From: Chloroflexota bacterium
GTDB taxonomy: Bacteria; Chloroflexota; Dehalococcoidia; GIF9; UBA5629
Direction of reading: 5' to 3'
Length of the DNA: 22,044 nucleotides
NCBI GenBank assembly: GCA_026389635.1
Contig: JAPLHM010000043.1
Span: 1 to 22,044 of the forward strand
Made by a program: the position numbers and the translations under genes
Notes under the pieces: model-generated
Told to the model about the DNA's origin: nothing
What the model saw: the letters and a program-made list of their open reading frames with translations, nothing else
The model's database searches: none
In this document: positions 1-7,482 of the stretch, piece by piece
Layout of the letters: each line of letters begins with the position of its first letter
How positions within the stretch are numbered: position 1 is the first letter of the stretch

Positions 1-1
1 C

Positions 2-631
2 TGGAAGGCCAAGTGGTTTAATGAGAAGCATTATCTGGAAGCTTTGCATGACGATCTCAAGCTGCGCAAAGAGATAAAGCGAAGGCTTCGCGAGGGCGCA
101 GTGGCAAGGGTCGAGATCGACCGGCAGGGGAATGATATAGTTGTGACGATTTTCACCGCCCGTCCGGGGATTGTCATCGGCCGGGGCGGTCAGCGTGCCG
201 AGGAATTGAGGTCCGAGCTTGAAAAGCTATGCGGCAAGAAAGTCAAATTATCCATAAAAGAAGTTGAACAGCCCGAGCTGGAAGCTACACTTGTGGCACG
301 CAATATTGCAGACTCGCTGGAAAGGCGCGTGGCTTTCCGGCGTGCCATGAAACAGGCAGCTTTTAAGACCAGGCAGGCCGGCGCCAAGGGTGTAAGGATA
401 TGTTGTGCCGGCAGATTGGGAGGCGCTGAAATTGCCAGGCGTGAAACTACCCGTGAAGGCCGGTTACCGCTGCATACACTTTGTGCTGATATCGATTATG
501 GCGTGGCTGAAGCCAATACAACCATGGGAAACATAGGCGTCAAAGTTTGGATTTACAAAGGCAACATTATTCCTGAAGTAAGGAGAGAAAGTGTTACAAC
601 CGAAACGAGTGAAGTATCGAAAGTGCCATAG
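2..631 (+). CDS. rpsC: 30S ribosomal protein S3 (5' end outside window)
   Basis: S3 sits at the mRNA entry channel of the 30S subunit head. The reading frame is open from base 2 (reading WKAKWFNEKHY), so the gene begins upstream; by comparison with normal S3 about 20 N-terminal residues are missing. A start at the TTG at 44 would be artificial. The KH domain is visible by its GxxG loop (VIGRGGQRAEEL, encoded near 172-207), and the C-terminal S3 domain follows with GRLGGAEIARRE and TLCADIDYG. The last 41 nt overlap the start of rplP in another frame, so the S3 tail (VTTETSEVSKVP) is encoded by the same bases as the L16 N-terminus. It is the first visible gene of the S10/spc/alpha run. Confidence 0.97.
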   Translation, partial: WKAKWFNEKHYLEALHDDLKLRKEIKRRLREGAVARVEIDRQGNDIVVTIFTARPGIVIGRGGQRAEELRSELEKLCGKKVKLSIKEVEQPELEATLVARNIADSLERRVAFRRAMKQAAFKTRQAGAKGVRICCAGRLGGAEIARRETTREGRLPLHTLCADIDYGVAEANTTMGNIGVKVWIYKGNIIPEVRRESVTTETSEVSKVP

Positions 632-1031
632 AGGCCACCTGCGTGGCAAGGCACAATCCGGTAATACGATCACCTTCGGTGATTTCGGTATGCAGGCCGA
701 GGAGGCCCACTGGATTACGTCGCGGCAGATCGAAGCGGCGCGGCGTGTTATTGTACGTTACCTGCGCCGCGGCGGGCAGGTGTGGATACGGATCTTCCCT
801 GATAAATCTGTTACCAAGAAGCCGGCTGAAACCCGCATGGGCAGCGGCAAGGGTGCCGTGGATCACTGGGTAGCAGTGGTTAAGCCGGGCAGGATGATGT
901 TTGAGATCGGTGGCATAAAGGAAAATATGGCCAAGGAAGCGCTAAAGCTTGCTGCCCATAAATTGCCGATTAAAACAAGGTTTGTGGCACGCGAAACTCT
1001 CAAGGAAGTGGTAAAAGGTGAAACTAACTGA
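591..1031 (+). CDS. rplP: 50S ribosomal protein L16
   Basis: L16 helps form the A-site tRNA contact region of the 50S subunit near the peptidyl transferase centre. The GTG start gives the invariant family N-terminus MLQPKRVKYRK, which fixes the start although it lies 41 nt inside rpsC. Other family landmarks are the GRMGSGKG-like stretch (TRMGSGKGAVDHWVA) and a C-terminal KLPIKTRFV. The length of 146 aa is slightly longer than the usual 136-144 because of a short polar tail (VVKGETN) that overlaps the rpmC start by 14 nt. Translation is probably coupled to rpsC and rpmC. Confidence 0.98.
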   Translation: MLQPKRVKYRKCHRGHLRGKAQSGNTITFGDFGMQAEEAHWITSRQIEAARRVIVRYLRRGGQVWIRIFPDKSVTKKPAETRMGSGKGAVDHWVAVVKPGRMMFEIGGIKENMAKEALKLAAHKLPIKTRFVARETLKEVVKGETN

Positions 1032-1215
1032 AATAAGGGCGTTAGGTAACGCCGAGTTGCAAAAAAAATTGGAGGAAGCTCACCAGGAGCTGTTTAACCT
1101 GCGCTTCAAGCTGGCGACCAGGCAACTGGTCAACCACTGCGAGCTGCCCAAGGTCAGGAAAAGGATCGCCAGGATAAACACGATTATACGCGAACGGGAG
1201 CTTGGCAAGAAGTAA
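1018..1215 (+). CDS. rpmC: 50S ribosomal protein L29
   Basis: L29 is a small two-helix protein at the peptide exit tunnel rim, part of the docking site for SRP and trigger factor. The GTG start at 1018 overlaps the end of rplP by 14 nt and gives MKLTEIRAL, the usual L29 start. The family core ELFNLRFKLATRQL and the closing RIARINTIIRERE are present. At 65 aa it is of normal length. The stop is 3 nt before the rpsQ start. Confidence 0.97.
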   Translation: MKLTEIRALGNAELQKKLEEAHQELFNLRFKLATRQLVNHCELPKVRKRIARINTIIRERELGKK

Positions 1216-1218
1216 AAG

Positions 1219-1518
1219 ATGGAAAAAAACCGGAAAACCAGGATTGGTAAAGTCACCAGCAACAAGATGCAAAAGACGGTGGTCGTGCGTGTTGAAAACC
1301 TGCGCAGGCACCCGCTGTATCATAAGGTGGTCAGGCACGCTTCCAGTTTTAAGGCCCACGATGAGGACAACAAATGCAATGTCGGTGACGTTGTCAGAAT
1401 CGTGGAAACACGGCCGCTGTCAAAGGATAAGAATTGGCGGGTCGTGGAAATAATGCAGAAATCAGACATAGTCGGTGTCTTAAAGGACGATTTGGCACAG
1501 GCAAACCAGGAGAGCTAA
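1219..1518 (+). CDS. rpsQ: 30S ribosomal protein S17
   Basis: S17 is a primary 16S rRNA-binding OB-fold protein of the small subunit. The sequence shows the family pattern: KTRIGKVTSNKMQKTVVVRVE at the N-terminus, the Y-H-K segment (HPLYHKVVRHASSFKAHDE), GDVVRIVETRPLSKDK, then RVVEI. At 99 aa it is about 10-15 residues longer than the common form, through a C-terminal extension (MQKSDIVGVLKDDLAQANQES). The ATG at 1219 lies 3 nt after the rpmC stop, and rplN begins 1 nt after its stop. Confidence 0.97.
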   Translation: MEKNRKTRIGKVTSNKMQKTVVVRVENLRRHPLYHKVVRHASSFKAHDEDNKCNVGDVVRIVETRPLSKDKNWRVVEIMQKSDIVGVLKDDLAQANQES

Positions 1519-1519
1519 A

Positions 1520-1888
1520 GTGATCCAGTCGAATACCAGATTAAAAGTTGCGGATAACACGGGTGCACGCCAGGTGATGTGCATAGGGGTGCCGGGAGGT
1601 ACCCGCAGGCGATATGCCTCCGTGGGGGATGTCATCACCTGCAGCGTAAAGCGGGCCATACCCGGCGGGGTGGTTAAGAAAGGTGACGTCGTCAAGGCGG
1701 TCGTCGTGAGAATCGCACAGCACCACCACAGGCCGGATGGTTCCTATGTGCGCTTCGATGACAATGCCGCAGTAATACTCGACGATAAGGGAAATCCCAA
1801 GGGTACCCGCATATTTGGACCGGTTGCGAGGGAATTGAGGGACAAGAATTTTATGAAGATAATTTCCCTGGCTCCGGAGGTGCTTTGA
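1520..1888 (+). CDS. rplN: 50S ribosomal protein L14
   Basis: L14 lies at the 30S/50S interface and contacts 16S helix 14. The GTG start gives MIQSNTRLKVADNTGARQVM, which matches the L14 N-terminus and fixes the start. The conserved GDVITCSVK, KGDVVKAVVVR and C-terminal GTRIFGPVARELR segments are all present, and 122 aa is the standard length. It conventionally marks the boundary between the S10 and spc operons; here only 1 nt separates it from rpsQ and no promoter is visible, so transcription is presumably continuous. Confidence 0.98.
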   Translation: MIQSNTRLKVADNTGARQVMCIGVPGGTRRRYASVGDVITCSVKRAIPGGVVKKGDVVKAVVVRIAQHHHRPDGSYVRFDDNAAVILDDKGNPKGTRIFGPVARELRDKNFMKIISLAPEVL

Positions 1889-1889
1889 G

Positions 1890-2201
1890 ATGAAGATTCG
1901 CAAGAATGACAGCGTATTGATCATTGCCGGCAAGGACAAGGGGAAAAAGGGCAAGGTGCGCAAGGCCATTCCCGGTAAAGACAGCGTAATTGTGGAAGGA
2001 TTCAACCTGATCAAGCGCCATTCTAAGACAAAGGGCAAAACGCGGCAGGCCGGCATTATCGAGTTGGAGGCGCCCATACACGTTTCCAGCGTGATGATTA
2101 TCTGCAACAAGTGCAACAAACCGGCCCGGCTGGGATACAGGGAGCTGGAAGACGGCAACAAGGCCAGGTTCTGCCGCAGTTGCTCCGAGATCATTGATTA
2201 A
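1890..2201 (+). CDS. rplX: 50S ribosomal protein L24 with a zinc-ribbon-like Cys set
   Basis: L24 initiates 50S assembly and binds the 5' part of 23S rRNA through a KOW motif, seen here at residues 3-30 (IRKNDSVLIIAGKDKGKKGKV). Four cysteines in two CxxC pairs (C72/C75 and C95/C98) flank a ~19-residue loop and probably bind zinc, as in many bacterial L24 proteins. The length of 103 aa is typical. A GGAGGTG ribosome-binding site at 1876-1882, inside the end of rplN, sits 7 nt before the ATG. The rplN stop is 1 nt upstream. Confidence 0.97.
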   Translation: MKIRKNDSVLIIAGKDKGKKGKVRKAIPGKDSVIVEGFNLIKRHSKTKGKTRQAGIIELEAPIHVSSVMIICNKCNKPARLGYRELEDGNKARFCRSCSEIID

Positions 2202-2218
2202 TTTGAGGTAACCCGATA

Positions 2219-2761
2219 ATGGTAAGGCTGAAAGAAAGATATAACAAAGAAATTGTGCCGCAGTTGATAAAAAAGTACGGCTACCGCAACGTCATGGAAG
2301 TTCCCCGGGTGAACAAGATCGTTCTCAACCTGGGCATGGGCGAATCGCTGACCAACCCCAAGGCCATGGAAGCGGCCGGAAAGGATTTAACCACCATCTC
2401 AGGACAGCATGCCGTGGTAACCAAGGCCAAGAAGTCCATCGCTGCCTTCAAGCTGCGGGAGGGCACCCCTATCGGCATGATGGTGACGCTGCGCAACAAA
2501 AGGATGTATGAATTCCTCGACAAGCTTGTCAGCGTTGTTCTGCCGCGCATACGTGACTTCCAGGGTGTATCGAGAGACGCTTTCGACGGACAGGGCAACT
2601 ACACGCTGGGTATGAAAGAGCAGATCGTTTTTCCCGAAATTGAGTACGACAAGGTGGACAAGACCAGGGGCCTGGAGATAACCATCGTTACCTCGGCCAA
2701 GACAGACGAGGACGGCAGGCGCCTGCTCGAGGCCATCGGCATGCCGTTTAAAAAAAGTTAG
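2219..2761 (+). CDS. rplE: 50S ribosomal protein L5
   Basis: L5 binds 5S rRNA and helps form the central protuberance and the B1b bridge with S13. Family signatures are visible: the N-terminal RLKERYNKEIVPQL, VPRVNKIVLNLGMGE, the LREGTPIGMMVTLR signature near residues 78-92, the segment LPRIRDFQGVS, and the C-terminal TSAKTDEDGRRLLEAIGMPF. The 180-aa length is normal. A GAGGT ribosome-binding site at 2205-2209 precedes the ATG by 9 nt. Confidence 0.98.
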   Translation: MVRLKERYNKEIVPQLIKKYGYRNVMEVPRVNKIVLNLGMGESLTNPKAMEAAGKDLTTISGQHAVVTKAKKSIAAFKLREGTPIGMMVTLRNKRMYEFLDKLVSVVLPRIRDFQGVSRDAFDGQGNYTLGMKEQIVFPEIEYDKVDKTRGLEITIVTSAKTDEDGRRLLEAIGMPFKKS

Positions 2762-2773
2762 TAGGGTTTAAAT

Positions 2774-2959
2774 ATGGCGAAGTTATGCAAGATAAATAAG
2801 GCAAACCGGACACCCAAGTACAAGGTGCAGCAGCATAGCCGCTGCAAGCTGTGCGGCAGACCAAGGGCATATATGCGCAAATTCGGTATGTGCCGTATCT
2901 GCTTCCGCACGCTGGCTCTCAATGGCGAGTTGCCAGGGGTACGGAAATCAAGCTGGTAA
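2774..2959 (+). CDS. rpsN: 30S ribosomal protein S14, zinc (type Z) form
   Basis: S14 is a head protein of the 30S subunit required for late assembly. This is the short, zinc-binding form: 61 aa, with C24-x2-C27 and C40-x2-C43 (CKLCGRP and CRICFRTLA) and the conserved C-terminus GVRKSSW. The longer cysteine-free form is not seen here. The start at 2774 gives MAKLCKINKANRTPKY, the usual beginning of the type Z protein. The gene sits between rplE and rpsH as in most bacteria. Confidence 0.98.
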   Translation: MAKLCKINKANRTPKYKVQQHSRCKLCGRPRAYMRKFGMCRICFRTLALNGELPGVRKSSW

Positions 2960-2983
2960 AATTGTTAACGGAGTTGTTTATCA

Positions 2984-3376
2984 ATGGTTACTGATCCGAT
3001 TGCTGATTTGTTAACGCGGGTGCGCAATGCTGCCATGGCACGCCATGACAGCGTGAATATCCCTGCCTCTAAAGTGAAAATTGTGATTGCCAAAATCCTC
3101 AAGGACGAGGGTTTTATCGCCGATTATTCCATTATTAAAGGCGAACCGCAGCGCACGATAAAAATTACGCTTAAATATATCGATAAGCAGCCTGCTTTCA
3201 TAGGTCTTGAGCGCGTGAGCAAGCCTGGACTCAGGATATACTCCGGGAAAAAAGAGATACCCAGGGTCTATGGCGGCCTCGGCATCGCTGTCATCTCTAC
3301 CTCGAAGGGACTGATGACCGGACAGCAGGCCTGGAAGAAGAACATAGGCGGCGAAGTATTATGTTATGTATGGTAA
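2984..3376 (+). CDS. rpsH: 30S ribosomal protein S8
   Basis: S8 is a primary 16S rRNA-binding protein of the 30S platform; in enterobacteria it is also the autogenous repressor of the spc operon. The protein shows the canonical start MVTDPIADLLTRVRNA and the C-terminal signature ISTSKGLMTGQQAWKKNIGG ending in VLCYVW. At 130 aa it has the usual length. A GGAG at 2970-2973 precedes the ATG by 10 nt. I did not find an obvious S8-binding mimic near rplE, so regulation by S8 is not supported from the sequence alone. Confidence 0.98.
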   Translation: MVTDPIADLLTRVRNAAMARHDSVNIPASKVKIVIAKILKDEGFIADYSIIKGEPQRTIKITLKYIDKQPAFIGLERVSKPGLRIYSGKKEIPRVYGGLGIAVISTSKGLMTGQQAWKKNIGGEVLCYVW

Positions 3377-3398
3377 TTGAACTCAGTGAGGTGAACCC

Positions 3399-3953
3399 GT
3401 GTCTCGTATAGGACGGATGCCTGTGCCCGTGCCCGCCGGCGTCAAGATCAAGATCGACGGCACCGAGGTTACTGTAGAAGGCAGCAAAGGCAAGCTGACC
3501 CGCGAATTCCACCCGGATATCACGATTAAGCAGGAGAGCGGGAATTTGATCGTTACACGTCCAACCGATAACCGGCAGCACCGCTCGCTGCACGGCTTGA
3601 GCAGGTCGCTGCTTGCAAATATGGTGGACGGCGTCACCAAAGGATATGAGAAGAACCTCGAGTTGAGCGGTGTCGGCTACAGGGCCCTCAAAGAGGGCAA
3701 CAAGTTGAAGCTACAAATAGGTTACAGCCACCCTGTAGAATTCGACCCGCCGAAGGGTATAGATATAGTTGTCGAGGGCACCAACAAGATCCGTATAGCC
3801 GGTGTCGATAAGGAACTTGTTGGCGAAACGGCGGCTGAAATCAGGCGAATACGCGTTCCTGACGCTTACAAGGGGAAGGGTGTCAAGTATGCCGGTGAAC
3901 GGCTTCGCCTGAAGCCCGGCAAGGCTGGCAAGACAGCCACGAAAGGGAAATAA
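3399..3953 (+). CDS. rplF: 50S ribosomal protein L6
   Basis: L6 has two related RNA-binding domains and contacts 23S helix 97 near the GTPase-associated region. The GTG start gives MSRIGRMPVPVPAGVKI, the family N-terminus, and is preceded by GAGGTG at 3388-3393 with 5-nt spacing. The second domain contains the conserved ELSGVGYRALKEG and GYSHPVEFDPP segments, and the C-terminus shows the family RRIRVPDAYKGKGVKYAGE followed by a Lys-rich tail. At 184 aa it is of standard size. Confidence 0.98.
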   Translation: MSRIGRMPVPVPAGVKIKIDGTEVTVEGSKGKLTREFHPDITIKQESGNLIVTRPTDNRQHRSLHGLSRSLLANMVDGVTKGYEKNLELSGVGYRALKEGNKLKLQIGYSHPVEFDPPKGIDIVVEGTNKIRIAGVDKELVGETAAEIRRIRVPDAYKGKGVKYAGERLRLKPGKAGKTATKGK

Positions 3954-3955
3954 AG

Positions 3956-4321
3956 ATGGCTAAAGTAAGTTCGAATATAGCCCGCAAGAGGCGCCACGCG
4001 CGCATCAGGACCACAGTCTCCGGAACGCCCGATCAACCAAGGTTGTGCGTCTTCCGCAGCCTGAGCAATATTTATGCGCAGATAATCGACGATACCAGCG
4101 GCATGACCCTCGCCTCAGCCAACAGCATGGGTGCAGAATTGAAGGAACAGTTAAAGGGCAAGAACAAGACCCAGGTTGCCGAGCTGGTAGGGTCCGAGCT
4201 GGCCAGGGGCGCCAAGGAAAAGGGTATAAGCCGCGTGGTGTTCGACCGCGGCGGCTACAAATATCATGGCCGGGTTAAAGCGCTGGCTGAAGCGGCGCGC
4301 AAGGCCGGGTTAAAATTCTGA
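3956..4321 (+). CDS. rplR: 50S ribosomal protein L18
   Basis: L18 binds 5S rRNA and delivers it, with L5, to the central protuberance. The order RKRRHARIR, VFRSLSNIYAQIIDD, then VFDRGGYKYHGRVKALAEAARKAGLKF at the C-terminus is diagnostic. The length is 121 aa, the usual size. It starts 2 nt after the rplF stop. The stop codon TGA (4319-4321) overlaps the Shine-Dalgarno of rpsE, suggesting translational coupling. Confidence 0.98.
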   Translation: MAKVSSNIARKRRHARIRTTVSGTPDQPRLCVFRSLSNIYAQIIDDTSGMTLASANSMGAELKEQLKGKNKTQVAELVGSELARGAKEKGISRVVFDRGGYKYHGRVKALAEAARKAGLKF

Positions 4322-4331
4322 GGATTTGAGT

Positions 4332-4874
4332 ATGAAAGCAGCGACAAAAATACATAACCCAATGCCAAGGGTGGACACCAGTGACATGGAATTCACGGAG
4401 AAGCTGGTATCCCTGGACCGCGTGACCAAGGTGGTCAAGGGCGGTAAAAATATGCACTTCCGCGCACTGGTGGTGGTCGGCGACGGCAAAGGCCACGTGG
4501 GCGTGGGTTTGGGTAAGGCCAGGGAAGTTCCCGAGGCCATCCGTAAAGCCGGCGTATCGGCTAAAAAGAGTGTTATCAGCGTTGTTTTCAAGGACAAGAC
4601 CATCCCCCACGAGAGCTTTTCCAAGTTTGGAGCCGCCCGTGTACTGCTCAAGCCGGCCCCGCCGGGCACCGGCGTCATTGCCGGAGGCGGCGTACGAGCC
4701 GTGGTTGAAGCAGCGGGAGTCAGGGACATATTGACCAAATCCCTTGGATGCGCCAACCCGGTCAATGTTACAAGGGCGACTATCCTGGCCCTGGCCAACC
4801 TGAGGGATTTCAAGGAAAGCCTCAAGCGCAGGAAAGGACTGCCGGGGAGCGAGGAGATACAGGCACGTGGCTAA
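4332..4874 (+). CDS. rpsE: 30S ribosomal protein S5
   Basis: S5 lies at the mRNA entry site and affects decoding fidelity. It shows the S5 N-terminal dsRNA-binding domain (FTEKLVSLDRVTKVVKGGK, FRALVVVGDGKGHVGVGLGKA) and the C-terminal domain (GTGVIAGGGVRAVVEAAGV, then GCANPVNVTRAT). A TTG at 4326 could extend the frame by two codons, but the GAGGA ribosome-binding site at 4320-4324 is 7 nt from the ATG at 4332 and only 1 nt from the TTG, so I choose 4332 (180 aa). The stop overlaps the rpmD start by 8 nt. Confidence 0.97.
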   Translation: MKAATKIHNPMPRVDTSDMEFTEKLVSLDRVTKVVKGGKNMHFRALVVVGDGKGHVGVGLGKAREVPEAIRKAGVSAKKSVISVVFKDKTIPHESFSKFGAARVLLKPAPPGTGVIAGGGVRAVVEAAGVRDILTKSLGCANPVNVTRATILALANLRDFKESLKRRKGLPGSEEIQARG

Positions 4875-5061
4875 GATACGTATCAAGTGGGTAAAAAGCG
4901 ATATTGGATATGCAGGCGACCAGAAGAGAACGCTCAGGGCGCTGGGTTTTCACAGGCTGAACGAAGTGGTCGAAAAAGAAGACACCCCTGTTATCAGGGG
5001 CATGATAGCCAAAGTCAGCCATATGCTTAAAGTAGAAGAGAACGAAGATGGATCAAAGTAA
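4867..5061 (+). CDS. rpmD: 50S ribosomal protein L30
   Basis: L30 is a small single-domain 23S rRNA-binding protein. The GTG start at 4867 is inside the last codons of rpsE (8-nt overlap) and gives MAKIRIKWVKSDIG, with the family core QKRTLRALGFHRLNEVV and the following PVIRGMIAKVSHMLKVEE. The length of 64 aa is normal with a short acidic tail. Its 3' end overlaps the start of rplO by 14 nt. Confidence 0.96.
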   Translation: MAKIRIKWVKSDIGYAGDQKRTLRALGFHRLNEVVEKEDTPVIRGMIAKVSHMLKVEENEDGSK

Positions 5062-5491
5062 TTTAAAGCCCCCGGCGGGGGCCAAACACAAGAAAAAGCG
5101 TGTAGGCTGCGGTGACGGCAGCGGGCACGGCACATTTTCTACGCGCGGGTGCAAAGGACAGAAGTCGCGTTCCGGGAGGGACCTGCGCCCGGGCTTTGAA
5201 GGCGGCCAACTGCCGATTATCAGGAGGTTGCCCTGGACCAGGGGATTTACCAACGTAGCCAAGAAACAGTTTAGCCTGGTCAACGTGGGAGACCTGAAGA
5301 AGTTTGATGCAGGCGCCGAGGTGAATACTGAAATACTGGTTCAATCGGGCCTGGTAAAATCATTGGCCTTTCCTGTTAAGATCCTCGGCAACGGGGAACT
5401 GGACAGGGCCCTTACCGTCAAGGCCAGCAAGTTTTCAGCGGCTGCCAAGAGCAAAATCGAAGCGGCCGGCGGCAAGGTAGAGGAGATCTAA
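5048..5491 (+). CDS. rplO: 50S ribosomal protein L15
   Basis: L15 is a late-assembly 50S protein whose long N-terminal arm threads into 23S rRNA. The arm is visible as a glycine- and lysine-rich stretch (LKPPAGAKHKKKRVGCGDGS, then RGCKGQKSRSG), followed by FEGGQLPIIRRLP and a globular domain ending GGKVEEI. The length of 147 aa is typical. Two cysteines in the arm (GCGDG and RGCKGQ) replace residues that are more often Arg and His. The ATG overlaps the end of rpmD by 14 nt, and secY starts 1 nt after the stop. Confidence 0.97.
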   Translation: MDQSNLKPPAGAKHKKKRVGCGDGSGHGTFSTRGCKGQKSRSGRDLRPGFEGGQLPIIRRLPWTRGFTNVAKKQFSLVNVGDLKKFDAGAEVNTEILVQSGLVKSLAFPVKILGNGELDRALTVKASKFSAAAKSKIEAAGGKVEEI

Positions 5492-5492
5492 C

Positions 5493-6809
5493 ATGCCGCA
5501 GACTCAGTCACGGCCCCGCCTGATCCAGGCAATGGTAGATGCTTTCTCCCTGCCTGACCTCAGGCAAAAGCTGATCTTCACCCTGGCCATGCTGATCGTT
5601 TTCAGGTTCATTGCCCATGTCCCCATACCCGGCGTAGACCTGGCTCAACTGCAGCAGATATTCGACCGCAGCCAACTGCTTGGCATGCTTGACCTTTTCA
5701 GCGGCGGGGCCATGAGATATTTCAGCATAGCCGCAATGGGCGTATACCCCTATATCACTTCTTCGATCATAATGCAGCTTTTGGTGCCGGTTATCCCCGC
5801 GCTGCGCCGACTCTCGGAGGAAGGAGAATCTGGCCGGAACAGGATCAACCAGATAACTCACTGGCTGACCATACCGCTGGCAGCGCTGCAGGGATTCGCC
5901 CAGCTACAGCTTTTGCGCAGCCAGGGAGGCGTTCTGGAGGCTGGTGCACTGGAGACGGTGGCCATCATAGCGTCGCTAACTGCCGGCACCATGATATGTG
6001 TCTGGCTGGGTGAGCTAATCACCGAGCGGGGCATCGGCAACGGTGTCTCGATCATTATCTTTGGCGGCATCATCGCCGGCCTGCCGGAACAGGTGGGCCG
6101 CGGCATGATAGCCAAGGATAACTGGGCGGGCGTGGGCGTATTTATACTCCTGGCGCTGGCCACAGTCGTTTTAATCGTTATTTTCACAGAGGGACACCGC
6201 CGCATACCGGTTCAATATGCCCGCACTGCTTTCCGCGGGGGCAAAATGTACCGTCAGGCAGGGTCCACCTACATACCGCTGCGCGTTAACATGGCGGGCA
6301 TGATCCCACTGATCTTCGCCATGTCCCTCATGATCTTCCCCGGCACCATAGCCAGCTACCTCGCAGCGCCCCCCGGGCAGGACCCCAATTTTGCCAATAC
6401 CGTTATGGAGTGGTTCAATCCAAGCGCCCCGCTGCCCATCGGCCTCTTCTACTGGGTATTTTATTTCCTTCTTGTCGTTGGCTTTACCTTCTTCTACACC
6501 ATGGTTATATTTGAGCAAATGGACCTGGCGCGCACCCTGCAGCGGCAGGGGGGATTCATACCGGGCGTCCGGCCGGGCAAGCCCACGACGGACTACCTGA
6601 ACGGGGTCACCAATCGCTTGACCTGGGGTGGCGCCCTTTTCCTGGCCATCGTGGCCATCATGCCATTTATAGCCGGCCAACTAACTAATGCATCGGTAAT
6701 GGCGCTTTCCAGCACGGCCATACTGATCGTTGTAGGCGTGGCGCTGGATACCATGAAGCAGATTGAGGCGCAGCTTACCATGCGGCGCTATGAAGGCTTC
6801 TTAAAATGA
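5493..6809 (+). CDS. secY: Protein translocase subunit SecY
   Basis: SecY is the channel-forming subunit of the SecYEG translocon in the cytoplasmic membrane. The 438-aa protein has the ten-helix hydrophobic pattern. The first helix lies around residues 20-42 (KLIFTLAMLIVFRFIAHVPI). The plug region follows (LDLFSGGAMRYFSIAAMGVYP), then the signature YITSSIIMQLL, the GIGNGVSIIIFGGI motif and the cytosolic loop RRIPVQYARTAFRG. The C5 region has QGGFIPGVRPGKPT, and the C-terminus is a basic tail (LTMRRYEGFLK). It follows rplO by 1 nt, the standard position at the end of the spc cluster. A GGAGG element directly after its stop serves adk. Confidence 0.98.
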   Translation: MPQTQSRPRLIQAMVDAFSLPDLRQKLIFTLAMLIVFRFIAHVPIPGVDLAQLQQIFDRSQLLGMLDLFSGGAMRYFSIAAMGVYPYITSSIIMQLLVPVIPALRRLSEEGESGRNRINQITHWLTIPLAALQGFAQLQLLRSQGGVLEAGALETVAIIASLTAGTMICVWLGELITERGIGNGVSIIIFGGIIAGLPEQVGRGMIAKDNWAGVGVFILLALATVVLIVIFTEGHRRIPVQYARTAFRGGKMYRQAGSTYIPLRVNMAGMIPLIFAMSLMIFPGTIASYLAAPPGQDPNFANTVMEWFNPSAPLPIGLFYWVFYFLLVVGFTFFYTMVIFEQMDLARTLQRQGGFIPGVRPGKPTTDYLNGVTNRLTWGGALFLAIVAIMPFIAGQLTNASVMALSSTAILIVVGVALDTMKQIEAQLTMRRYEGFLK

Positions 6810-6822
6810 GGAGGATTTGAAA

Positions 6823-7482
6823 ATGTTCTTCATATTGCTTGGAGCGCCCGGGGCGGGGAAGGGTACTCAAGCGGATATTATAGTTAAAGAGATGTCATTG
6901 CCCCATGTAGCTTCGGGCGACCTTTTCAGGCACGCGCTGAAGAACGGGACCGAGCTCGGGAAGCAGGCCGAATCCTACATGAAGGCCGGCCAGCTTGTGC
7001 CTGATGAGGTAACCATCAAGATGATCCTCGAGAGAATTGCTAAGGACGACTGCGGGGGCGGTTGTATATTTGATGGTTTCCCCCGTACGCTTGAGCAGGC
7101 CAGGGCACTGGACGCCGCCCTGGGAAAACAGGGTAAATCGATTGAGAAGGCCATTTATATCGAGGTGCCCGAGAGTGTGCTGATAGACAGGTTGACGGGG
7201 CGCTGGGTATGCCGAACCTGCCAATCCCCCTTCCATCAGCAGAACCAACCGCCCAAGACAGAGGGCGTTTGCGACAAGTGTGAGGGCGAGCTTTACCAGC
7301 GGGCTGATGACAAGGAAGAGACCATCAAGGAACGCCTAAAGGTATATTTCGCACAGACCGTGCCGCTACTTGAGTACTATGAGAAGCAGGGCAGGCTTTT
7401 CAGGTGCAACGGCAACCAGCACATAAACGAGGTAGGCAAAGATATCGTCAAGTTCCTTAAAGGACTGAAGCAGAAGAAGTAA
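6823..7482 (+). CDS. adk: Adenylate kinase, zinc LID type
   Basis: Adenylate kinase interconverts ATP + AMP and 2 ADP in the cytosol. Residues 7-15 form the P-loop (GAPGAGKGT), FDGFPRT at 83-89 is the family signature, and the LID carries four cysteines (C130, C133, C150, C153), so this is the zinc-binding long form; 219 aa is the normal length. A TTG at 6817 would extend the frame by two codons, but GGAGGA at 6810-6815 is 1 nt from it and 7 nt from the ATG at 6823, which I take as the start. It directly follows secY and abuts map. Confidence 0.97.
   Translation: MFFILLGAPGAGKGTQADIIVKEMSLPHVASGDLFRHALKNGTELGKQAESYMKAGQLVPDEVTIKMILERIAKDDCGGGCIFDGFPRTLEQARALDAALGKQGKSIEKAIYIEVPESVLIDRLTGRWVCRTCQSPFHQQNQPPKTEGVCDKCEGELYQRADDKEETIKERLKVYFAQTVPLLEYYEKQGRLFRCNGNQHINEVGKDIVKFLKGLKQKK

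Noticed and set aside
1541..2194. 217-codon minus-strand open frame opposite rplN/rplX
   Set aside because: It is the antisense shadow of two clear ribosomal protein genes, has no recognisable domain and no ribosome-binding site of its own.
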